Below are positions 45,965 to 52,830 of a stretch of 64,000 bases of DNA, in pieces. This DNA is from Nibribacter ruber. Lineage in GTDB: Bacteria > Bacteroidota > Bacteroidia > Cytophagales > Hymenobacteraceae. The notes beneath the pieces are model-generated. The model had not been told where the DNA came from. It worked only from the letters and a program-made list of their open reading frames with translations, and searched no databases. Within the stretch, counting starts at the first letter, position 1, and every line of letters starts with the position of its first letter. Location of the stretch: the NCBI RefSeq assembly GCF_009913235.1, contig NZ_CP047897.1, positions 2,003,501-2,067,500 on the forward strand, read 5' to 3'. The position numbers and the translations under genes are program-made.

Positions 45965-47059
45965 ATGGAATTACTTGGACAATTAAAGCACTTCACCCTA
46001 GACCACTTATCTCAGTTCATGCAGGGCTTGAGCGTCATAGTGGGGGCTTTGCTGGCGGGTATTCTTCTGAAATGGGTAATATTCAAAGTGCTGGCCGCCT
46101 ACCAGCACTGGTTCCCGCACGTGTGGGTTGAAGGCATGCTGCGCAAGCTACCCAAGCCGGTGGCGTACTTTCTTCCCTTACTCATATTATCTACCGCCCT
46201 GCCTTTGGTGCCTCTGGCGCCCAAGCCGTTTGAGGTAATGAGGCGGTTCATGGAGATCTTACTCACCTGCGCCTTCGCTTATTTCCTCATTGGCTGGGTG
46301 AACGTGGTACAGTTCAGGATCAGGAAGAAGCACCAGCTGGACAAGGAAGACAACATACGCGAACGGCGGCTGTTCACGCAATTGCAATTCATACGCAGAT
46401 TTGTCATCATCCTGATCATCTTCTTTGCCGCAGCCTTGATTCTCATGAGCTTCCCAACGGTACGCAAAATAGGAACCGGTCTCATCACTTCTGCGGGTAT
46501 TGCGGGCGTGATCATAGGCTTTGCCGCGCAACGGTCGTTGGCCAACCTGCTGGCGGGCTTCCAGATTGCGTTCACGCAGCCCATTAGAATTGACGATGTG
46601 CTAGTGGTGGAGAACGAATGGGGCCGGGTGGAAGAAATCAACCTCACCTATGTGGTCATGCGCCTCTGGGACCAGCGCCGTCTGGTCCTGCCCATCAATT
46701 ACTTTATTGAAAAGCCCTTCCAGAACTGGACCCGCACCAATGCCGAGCTTCTGGGCACGGTGTTTCTGCACTTGGATTACACTGCCCCGGTAGAGGTCCT
46801 GCGCCTGGAACTCAACCGGGTTTTAAAAGAAACGCCGCTCTGGGACGGACGCGTGGGCATTCTGCAAGTAACGGATTCTAAGGAACGTACCCTGGAGTTG
46901 CGCATGCTGGTAAGCGCCCGCGACTCTGGGACCGCCTTTGACCTGCGTTGCCTGGTGCGGGAGAAGCTGGTGGACTTTGTGCAGAAGAACTACCCAGAAT
47001 GCCTGCCGCTCACCAGAACCTTGGTGCCCGGAGCAGCCGACGGCGGCATGATTATTTAG
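45965..47059 (+). CDS. Mechanosensitive ion channel, MscS family
   Basis: A 364-residue inner-membrane channel that releases solutes on hypo-osmotic shock. Several hydrophobic segments (about residues 20-40, 60-80, 90-115, 140-160) lead into the MscS pore helix and beta domain: TSAGIAGVIIGFAAQRSLANLL, then AFTQPIRIDDVLVVENEWGRVEEI and LPINYFIEKPFQNWTR. The last 100 residues form the cytosolic alpha/beta cage. The ATG at 45965 is preferred; a TTG two codons upstream is unlikely. It is divergent from the trehalose synthase gene. Confidence 0.93.
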   Translation: MELLGQLKHFTLDHLSQFMQGLSVIVGALLAGILLKWVIFKVLAAYQHWFPHVWVEGMLRKLPKPVAYFLPLLILSTALPLVPLAPKPFEVMRRFMEILLTCAFAYFLIGWVNVVQFRIRKKHQLDKEDNIRERRLFTQLQFIRRFVIILIIFFAAALILMSFPTVRKIGTGLITSAGIAGVIIGFAAQRSLANLLAGFQIAFTQPIRIDDVLVVENEWGRVEEINLTYVVMRLWDQRRLVLPINYFIEKPFQNWTRTNAELLGTVFLHLDYTAPVEVLRLELNRVLKETPLWDGRVGILQVTDSKERTLELRMLVSARDSGTAFDLRCLVREKLVDFVQKNYPECLPLTRTLVPGAADGGMII

Positions 47060-47075
47060 AAACACTCTAAACAAT

Positions 47076-47138
47076 TTTGCATTCCTGAATTCAACCCGTA
47101 AGTTTGCGCAAGTTTATAATTAGTCTAAATAAATAGAC
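47076..47138 (+). promoter_or_regulatory. Promoter and candidate iron-repressor site of the TonB receptor
   Basis: TTTG at 47076-47079, 19-base spacer and TAAGTTTG at 47099-47106: an exact Bacteroidota consensus. Downstream, TTTATAATTAGTCTAAATAA (47113-47132) is AT-rich and partly dyad, and GTCTA/TAGAC (47123-47127 and 47134-47138) is an inverted repeat abutting the start codon. A Fur-type operator is inferred from position and from the gene's function. Confidence 0.65.
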
Positions 47139-49454
47139 ATGCGCCGCATTCTTACTTCCCTCGTTCTTTTTCTATTCACTTCCTCCGTCCTCTTTGCCCA
47201 GTCCACCACGGGCCGCATTGAGGGCCGCATCCAATCCCAGAAAGGCGAATCCCTGCCCGGCATCAGCGTAGGTCTGGAGGGAACCACCTTGGGCAGTACC
47301 ACCGATGAAGAAGGCAAGTTTCTGATTAAAAGCATTCCGGCCGGCAACTATACGATGGTCATTTCGGGCATTGGTTATGAGTCTGTCAAGCAAACCATTT
47401 CTATTGCCGCTCAGCAGGTGCTACCCGTGTTTATGCGCTTGAATACTTCAGACTTCACCTTGGCGCAGGTAGAGATTACCGGTAGCAAAGCGGGCAATTA
47501 CCTGGAGCGCGAAGGCACCACCGCCACCAAGATGGAAGCCCATTTAAGCACCGTGCCGCAGTCGGTGCAGGTGTTGTCTCGCCGGGCCATGGACCAGTTG
47601 CAGGTAGTGCGCGTAGAGGATGCCATGCGTAACGTAAGCGGTGTTTCGGTAGAGACTGGCTTTGGCGGCCGCACGGACATTTTCCAGATTAGAGGCTTTA
47701 GAACTGACCAGACCAGCATTTTCAAGAACGGTTTCAGAAACCCGGCCCGTACCTACCGCGAAAGCGCCAACGTGCAGCAGATTGAAGTCATGAAAGGCCC
47801 TGCCTCTGTCCTGTATGGCGTGAGCGACCCGGGCGGACTCATCAACATCACCACTAAAAAACCAACGGCCTACACGTTCCAGTCCATCCAATTAACAGGT
47901 AATAATTTTGGCCTGGTTAGACCCAGCGTAGATTTAGGTGGCACCATTGGCGAAGAAAAAAACTTTAAATATCGCCTGAATGGTTTGTACGAGCGCAGTG
48001 AAAGCTACCGTGATTTTGTGAAGACCAAGCGCTACTTTGTGGCCCCTTCGGTGACGTATGACTTCTCCCCTAACACGTCTTTGAGCGTAGAAGCTGAGCT
48101 CCTGAACCACAATCAGCCTTCTGACCGCGGTATTTTTGCCGTGAATGGAAAGATTGCCGACGTGCCTCGTAGCCGCAGCTTGGGCGAGCCCGACAACTAT
48201 TCTTTCTACCAGAACCGCTTGGTGCAGTACAACCTCACGCACCGCCTGAATGATGCCTGGAGCCTGCGCCACGCCATGAACTTTAATTACGGCACAGAGA
48301 CCCGCAAACTGGTTGAGCAGACTACGTTGGTGAAGAACTCAGACCGCCTCATTAACCGCCGTTACCAAGATCAGTACACCTTTGACCGCTACTTCGCCAC
48401 CCAGAACGAGGTATACGGCAAGTTCAATACAGGCACAGACATTGCCCACCGCACCGTGGCCGGCGTGGAGTACAGTTCCTTCACATTGGATTTGAACGTG
48501 AAGCGTGCGGCTTATGACATTCTAGACATTTATAACCCAGAGTACAGCACCAAACCCAAGCCCGTTAATGGCACTGCCACCTCACAAGACTACCGTGACC
48601 GCACGCAGAACGTTGGCTTTTACCTGCAGGATTTCATCACCATCCGTCAGCGCCTGAACGTGCTACTAGGCGGCCGCTTTGACATCTTTGACTACCGCAG
48701 TGAAGACTATTTTGGCCAAGACACCACTACACAACGCAACTATGCTTTTAACCCGCGCATTGGCTTGCTGTATGAGGTCTATGGTCCTTTGTCTGCCTAC
48801 GCCAACTACTCTACCGGTTTCCAGACTGAGGTTGGTCGTACCTTGGAAGGTGACACCTTTGAGCCTCTAAAAACTCAGCAATTAGAAGGTGGTATCAAAC
48901 TAGGCTTGTTCCAGGACCGCTTGAACCTGACCACCAGCTACTTCAGAATCAAGAAAAGCAACATCTCTGCCGTAGACCCGCGCGACGTTAACTTTAGAGT
49001 ACAGGTAGGCGAAATTTTGAGTGAAGGCGCTGAAGTAGACGTAACCGGTGAGATTTTGCCTGGTCTGAACCTGATTGCCACCTACAGCTTTATTGACGCC
49101 CTCATAAAGAGCGATGGTGTAACTACCAGCGGCACTCGTTTCCAAAATGTAAGCCCTCATAACTTCACTTTCTGGACTACCTATGAGTTGCAGGATGGCT
49201 TGTTGAAAGGCCTGGGCATTGGCGGTGGTTTCACCTCGGTGCAGTCGCGCCCAGGAGACATCAATGACACGTTCAGACTGCCAGGTTATACCAAGGTGGA
49301 AGCCACCATCTTCTACCGCGCTAAGCGTTTCAACGTGAGTGTGAACGGCAAGAACCTGACAGATGAGTACTACTATGACGGCGCGCAGTCGGCCACGGGC
49401 ATTATGCCAGGTGCCCCACTGACCGTGATTGGCACCGTTGGGTTTAACTTCTAA
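47139..49454 (+). CDS. TonB-dependent siderophore receptor
   Basis: A 771-residue outer-membrane receptor. Signal peptide (to about residue 20, SSVLFAQ), then a carboxypeptidase-like regulatory domain at about 24-105 (GRIEGRIQSQKGESLPGISV, GIGYESVKQTI), a plug domain from about 125 (TVPQSVQVLSRRAM, DIFQIRGF, VEVMKGPASVLYG-like IEVMKGPASVLYGVSDPGG) and a 22-strand-type barrel ending in aromatic VGFNF. The plug pattern is that of the siderophore-receptor subfamily (FhuA/FpvA-like). It should import a ferric siderophore with energy from TonB. The PepSY gene follows and is probably functionally linked. Confidence 0.93.
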   Translation: MRRILTSLVLFLFTSSVLFAQSTTGRIEGRIQSQKGESLPGISVGLEGTTLGSTTDEEGKFLIKSIPAGNYTMVISGIGYESVKQTISIAAQQVLPVFMRLNTSDFTLAQVEITGSKAGNYLEREGTTATKMEAHLSTVPQSVQVLSRRAMDQLQVVRVEDAMRNVSGVSVETGFGGRTDIFQIRGFRTDQTSIFKNGFRNPARTYRESANVQQIEVMKGPASVLYGVSDPGGLINITTKKPTAYTFQSIQLTGNNFGLVRPSVDLGGTIGEEKNFKYRLNGLYERSESYRDFVKTKRYFVAPSVTYDFSPNTSLSVEAELLNHNQPSDRGIFAVNGKIADVPRSRSLGEPDNYSFYQNRLVQYNLTHRLNDAWSLRHAMNFNYGTETRKLVEQTTLVKNSDRLINRRYQDQYTFDRYFATQNEVYGKFNTGTDIAHRTVAGVEYSSFTLDLNVKRAAYDILDIYNPEYSTKPKPVNGTATSQDYRDRTQNVGFYLQDFITIRQRLNVLLGGRFDIFDYRSEDYFGQDTTTQRNYAFNPRIGLLYEVYGPLSAYANYSTGFQTEVGRTLEGDTFEPLKTQQLEGGIKLGLFQDRLNLTTSYFRIKKSNISAVDPRDVNFRVQVGEILSEGAEVDVTGEILPGLNLIATYSFIDALIKSDGVTTSGTRFQNVSPHNFTFWTTYELQDGLLKGLGIGGGFTSVQSRPGDINDTFRLPGYTKVEATIFYRAKRFNVSVNGKNLTDEYYYDGAQSATGIMPGAPLTVIGTVGFNF

Positions 49455-49477
49455 GGAATTTCCGCTTAATTTTACAG

Positions 49478-49521
49478 CGCCGGCTTCTCTTGCTTATAGG
49501 TAAAAGAAGCCGGCGTTTTTT
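49478..49521 (+). terminator. Intrinsic terminator between the TonB receptor and the PepSY gene
   Basis: CGCCGGCTTCT pairs with AGAAGCCGGCG, followed by six T. It ends only 6 bases before the next start codon, so it overlaps the place where a ribosome-binding site would be. Confidence 0.88.
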
Positions 49522-49527
49522 GTGACT

Positions 49528-50646
49528 ATGAAACTGAAAAAAGTCCTTGTCTTTGTACACCTCTGGGTGGGTCTGGTGAGCGGAGCCGTTTTGTCTGTGG
49601 TAGGCATTACGGGCTCTTTGTATGTGTTTCAACCAGAACTGACGGGCTTATTCTATTCACAATATTACCAGACCCAAAACACAGGTCCTGTCTTTCCAGC
49701 AGCCCAAGTGGTACAGAAAGCCGAAGCTCAGTTTCAAGAACCTATTGCCACACTCAACTTCCCCACCCGCGAACTGGAGAACTATCAAATCAAGCTTCTG
49801 AAAAAGAAAGAATGGCTGTTTTATGATTTTCATACCGGCGAGTTTCTAGGCGAGATGAAACAGCGCCGGGGCGTCTTTGAAGGCATTCTGGAACTGCACC
49901 GCCAATTGACCCTAGGCGAAACCGGCTCACTCATCACGGGCACCTGCGCTTTATTGATGGCCATAGTCTTGCTGAGCACCGGCCTGTATTTGTGGTTCCC
50001 CAGAAAGAAGCGTTTACTAAAAGACGGGTTGCGTTACAAGAAAGGCGCCGGACCCAAACGCCGGGTGTATGATTTGCACAATGTGACCGGTTTCTACGCG
50101 TCCATCCCGTTGTTCATCATGGCTGTGACCGGCGTAAACTTCGCGTTCCCCGAAGAGACTCAAACCGCCTTCAACCAGATTACCGCTACCACTGAGCGCA
50201 TGCCCGCCGGCAAAAAGCTAAAGTCTGCTTATGTGGCTAACGCGGAAAGCATAGATGTAGAACAGGCCTTACAACGCATGGCCACCTATTACCCCAATCA
50301 CGCCAAGCGCAGTCTGGCCATGCCCAAAGACAGTGTGGGCACCATCCTGTTCACATTTGTAGAGGACCCTACCGTGGGAGCCGGGCCAGAGTTGCGCCCG
50401 ATGGTGTATCTGGACCAATATACCGGCAAAGAGATTTATCATTTCAACCCAGAGACTAGCCCAAGGGGTGCCCGCATTCTGCGCAACTGGTTTATCCCTA
50501 TCCACTTCGGGGAGGTGGGGGGCTATGTGACCAGAGTTCTTTGGTTTGTCTTGGGCTTTCTACCTGCTTTCCTCTGGGTGTCTGGCTTTGTCATCTGGCG
50601 GAACAAGAAGTGCAAGAACAAGTTCGCTACTGTCAAGGCTGGCTGA
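49528..50646 (+). CDS. PepSY-associated TM helix domain protein
   Basis: A 372-residue inner-membrane protein of the PepSY_TM family: HLWVGLVSGAVLSVVGITGSLYVF at the N-terminus, a periplasmic PepSY-like region, LHRQLTLGETGSLITGTCALL, LLSTGLYLWFPRKK, a further LHNVTGFYASIPLFIMAVTGVNFAF helix and a last one with WFVLGFLPAFLWVSGFVIW. His residues in the helices suggest haem binding. Members beside siderophore receptors are thought to reduce or handle periplasmic ferric siderophores. It lies 73 bases after the receptor, separated by a terminator hairpin. ATG at 49528 chosen over GTG at 49522. Confidence 0.9.
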   Translation: MKLKKVLVFVHLWVGLVSGAVLSVVGITGSLYVFQPELTGLFYSQYYQTQNTGPVFPAAQVVQKAEAQFQEPIATLNFPTRELENYQIKLLKKKEWLFYDFHTGEFLGEMKQRRGVFEGILELHRQLTLGETGSLITGTCALLMAIVLLSTGLYLWFPRKKRLLKDGLRYKKGAGPKRRVYDLHNVTGFYASIPLFIMAVTGVNFAFPEETQTAFNQITATTERMPAGKKLKSAYVANAESIDVEQALQRMATYYPNHAKRSLAMPKDSVGTILFTFVEDPTVGAGPELRPMVYLDQYTGKEIYHFNPETSPRGARILRNWFIPIHFGEVGGYVTRVLWFVLGFLPAFLWVSGFVIWRNKKCKNKFATVKAG

Positions 50647-50648
50647 GT

Positions 50649-50686
50649 CGTTTTTAGCTTGTTTTCCAGAAAATAGGCCAAAAACG
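50649..50686. repeat. PAL38 palindromic element, copy 18
   Basis: Begins 3 bases after the PepSY stop; AGCTTG/TAGGCC arms decayed. Confidence 0.8.
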
Positions 50687-50869
50687 AATCACAGCCGTCC
50701 CTTCTCCCTGAGGGATAAGATTAGAATGACAGGTCCCATTGCTGAGTTAAATTTGGCGCGGAGTCTTCCGACTCGTGACTTAGGATGGCGGGTAGTCTCC
50801 AGAATACTCTCGTGGGCACCGCGAAATCCCTTACGCATTGCTTCTCGGAATAATTCCCTAATGCGTTAT
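50687..50869. other. Gene-free stretch
   Basis: The PepSY/rtcB convergent interval has no credible gene. This part shows only a short GACTCGTGACT word (50768-50778), similar to GACTC repeats at 39309 and 56561. Confidence 0.4.
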
Positions 50870-50904
50870 CATCCCCCTACCCCCTTCAAAGGGGACGGAA
50901 TGCG
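50870..50904 (+). repeat. Short dispersed repeat (CCCCTACCCCCTTCAAAGGG type)
   Basis: Nearly identical to 43428-43462. Confidence 0.7.
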
Positions 50905-50912
50905 TATTAATC

Positions 50913-51007
50913 GTAGAGACTAGGCATTGCCTTGTCTCAGGCGCATTCCTGATTTATCTACTAATGTGAACACCCCCTCGCCCCCCTCAAAGGGGGAATT
51001 TGCGTTT
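50913..51007 (+). repeat. Compound dispersed repeat, about 95 bp
   Basis: GTAGAGAC...GCATTGCCTTGTCTC...GCGCATTCCTGATTTATCT followed by TGAACACCCCCTC and CCCCCTCAAAGGGGG...TTTGCGTTT. Same order of modules as 56295-56394. Confidence 0.75.
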
Positions 51008-51025
51008 GGCAAGAGCTGTTGGCGC

Positions 51026-51064
51026 AGACACTCGCAGGTGCTGGCACACATTACGAGGTCTTTT
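51026..51064 (+). repeat. AGACACTCG...TACGAGGTCTTT element, copy 1 (decayed)
   Basis: Matches the reverse complement of 52696-52732 over its whole length, with scattered differences. The two copies lie on either side of rtcB in opposite orientation. Confidence 0.65.
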
Positions 51065-51079
51065 GAGTTAGCAACTTAC

Positions 51080-51117
51080 CGTTTTTGAACAGTTTCCTGG
51101 AAATCGAATCAAAAACA
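51080..51117. repeat. PAL38 palindromic element, copy 19
   Basis: 50 bases from the rtcB stop; inner arms GAACAG/CGAATC strongly decayed but ends and length kept. Confidence 0.7.
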
Positions 51118-51166
51118 CCTCAGGTCAAATTGAATAACAATCAGCAATTGACAATCAACAATAATA

Positions 51167-52390
51167 TTAATCTTTATAAGGGTCATACACTTCATCACTG
51201 GCCATGGCTACGCCCAAAGGTCTAAGTGTATGCAGGATTTTGATGGTGTTGCCTTGGTGTTTGAGTACGTCTTCTAGCTTCTTGTAGGCTTCGGGGGCCT
51301 CATCGGCGCCGGCGCCGCGTAGTTCAATTTTGCGGGCTTTCATGCGCATCTGCACTTCGTCAAAGTCTATGAGTCCCGGCGAGATGACGGTCTTGCGTTT
51401 GACGCCTTTTCTATCGCGCATCCATTTGGTTTTGCCGGCAGCGGCTCTTCGGCTCATAACCCTTCCCGCGCCGTGCACGGTGGAGTACAGCCCTCTAATA
51501 GAAAGCTCGCTCTCCACGCCTTCAATAATCACCGAATTGTCATGCATGTTGGCGCCAATAAAGCCTTTCTGACCCGGAAACGCAGGCGTACAACCCTTGC
51601 GCACCACCCAGTATTCTTCGCCCTGATGCTTCTCAAACCACGCGAAGTTGTGGTGGTTATGGATAATCTCAGTACTCTGCGCGCCCAGTATCTCCAGCAC
51701 TTTCTCTACCACCACATCGCGCCCGGCATACGCATACTCACCCGCCAAGCCCATGGCCGCAATGTAGTCTTGCCCCAGTTCTGAGTGAATGTCAAACAAG
51801 ATGGGCGGGCCGTCCATGGGGCCTTCTTTGGCCTTGTCAAAAAACGAAAGACCCTGTGACATGGCAATAAACCCAGAGGCCGTCTTGTGCCCGAACCCCC
51901 TGGACCCGAAGTGCACGCCAATCCAGAGAAAGCCTTTCTCGTCCTCGAACAAATCAATGAAGTGGTTGCCGCTCCCCACGGTGCCTAACTGTTCGGCGGC
52001 CATCTTGCGCAGTTCACGCTGGGGCTTAAAGTCGGCGTTTTTGATGTGCTCCAATACCGGATGGTCCACGCGCTTGGGATTAGGCCGGCCCACCCCGAAG
52101 CCAATCTGGTCCACAATCTCATCCATGATGCGGGCAATATTCACATCGCTGGCCAGCACGTTGGTCTTGACGGCCTTGTTGCCACAGCCAATGTCAAACC
52201 CCACCCCCGACAAAGACACCTTGTTTTTATAGGCCACCGCCCCGCCAATGGGGTGCGCGTAGCCGTAGTGGGCATCGGCGGTGAGGACGCCAATGTCTTC
52301 CTCACTCACGCACCGCTGTATCTGTTCAATAGCGCTCTGGTCAATGATTTCTTCCCCGAAGACTGTGATGTTGTTGATTACCGTAGCCAT
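51167..52390 (-). CDS. rtcB: RtcB family RNA ligase
   Basis: A 407-residue GTP- and metal-dependent ligase that joins 2',3'-cyclic-phosphate or 3'-phosphate RNA ends to 5'-OH ends, known in RNA repair and tRNA splicing. Motifs: GVGFDIGCGN with the metal-binding Asp and Cys, GTVGSGNHFIDL, GVHFGSRGFGH, HNHHNFAWFE and STVHGAGRVMSR containing the guanylylated His, then GADEAPEAYK. The start MATVINNITVFGEEI fits the shorter bacterial RtcB-type branch. No archease gene or rtcA is adjacent. It is bounded by several dispersed repeats. Confidence 0.93.
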   Translation of the reverse strand: MATVINNITVFGEEIIDQSAIEQIQRCVSEEDIGVLTADAHYGYAHPIGGAVAYKNKVSLSGVGFDIGCGNKAVKTNVLASDVNIARIMDEIVDQIGFGVGRPNPKRVDHPVLEHIKNADFKPQRELRKMAAEQLGTVGSGNHFIDLFEDEKGFLWIGVHFGSRGFGHKTASGFIAMSQGLSFFDKAKEGPMDGPPILFDIHSELGQDYIAAMGLAGEYAYAGRDVVVEKVLEILGAQSTEIIHNHHNFAWFEKHQGEEYWVVRKGCTPAFPGQKGFIGANMHDNSVIIEGVESELSIRGLYSTVHGAGRVMSRRAAAGKTKWMRDRKGVKRKTVISPGLIDFDEVQMRMKARKIELRGAGADEAPEAYKKLEDVLKHQGNTIKILHTLRPLGVAMASDEVYDPYKD

Positions 52391-52435
52391 AGCAATTGGA
52401 GTTGGTGGCTTAGGCTATACGAGAAAAAGCTCGTT

Positions 52436-52473
52436 CGTTTTTAGGCTATTTTCTGGAAAAGAGGCAGAAAACG
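52436..52473. repeat. PAL38 palindromic element, copy 20
   Basis: 46 bases upstream of the rtcB start; AGGCTA/AGGCAG arms decayed. Confidence 0.75.
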
Positions 52474-52497
52474 GGAAGTAAGAGCAGATGACAAACA

Positions 52498-52617
52498 CTC
52501 GCTCGCGTCCCGCGAGTGTGAGGAACGACGGCGTCCCGCCACTTCTTAAAACATTGCATGAAGCCCCTATAACGGCCAGAGGCCTGCAGTAGCTCACACT
52601 CGCGGGACGCGAGCGAG
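52498..52617. repeat. Pair of 24-bp perfect inverted repeats 72 bases apart
   Basis: The left arm 52498-52521 (CTCGCTCGCG...GTGTGA) is the exact reverse complement of 52594-52617. Each arm also folds on itself (ACACTCGC with GCGAGTGT). The spacer carries a third GGCGTCCCGCC word. The layout resembles paired REP elements (BIME) or a miniature mobile element. Confidence 0.85.
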
Positions 52618-52695
52618 GGCTTTGAAGCAATTACTTAATTCCCTCTCCTGCTTTTTTGAAAGGAGAAGGCCGACACTTCCTCATACAGCCTACCC

Positions 52696-52732
52696 AAAGA
52701 CCTCGTAGTGTCCGCAGGTCCTACGAGTGTCT
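52696..52732 (-). repeat. AGACACTCG...TACGAGGTCTTT element, copy 2
   Basis: Intact copy; on the plus strand CTCGTAG and CTACGAG form a stem around TGTCCGCAGGTC. Decayed partner at 51026-51064. Confidence 0.7.
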
Positions 52733-52737
52733 TCACC

Positions 52738-52775
52738 CATTTTTGGCCTATTTCCACCAAAATACGCCAAAAACG
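52738..52775. repeat. PAL38 palindromic element, copy 21
   Basis: Just beyond the terminator of the S41 protease gene; first G changed to A, GGCCTA/TACGCC arms. Confidence 0.8.
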
Positions 52776-52776
52776 A

Positions 52777-52811
52777 AAGAAGCCCTACCAAATCTGGCAG
52801 GGCTTCTTTTT
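52777..52811 (-). terminator. Terminator of the S41 protease gene
   Basis: AAGAAGCCCTACC and GGCAGGGCTTCTT pair with one mismatch, 20 bases from the stop codon, with A/T runs on either side. Confidence 0.85.
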
Positions 52812-52830
52812 ATCAAACTGACATTAATGA

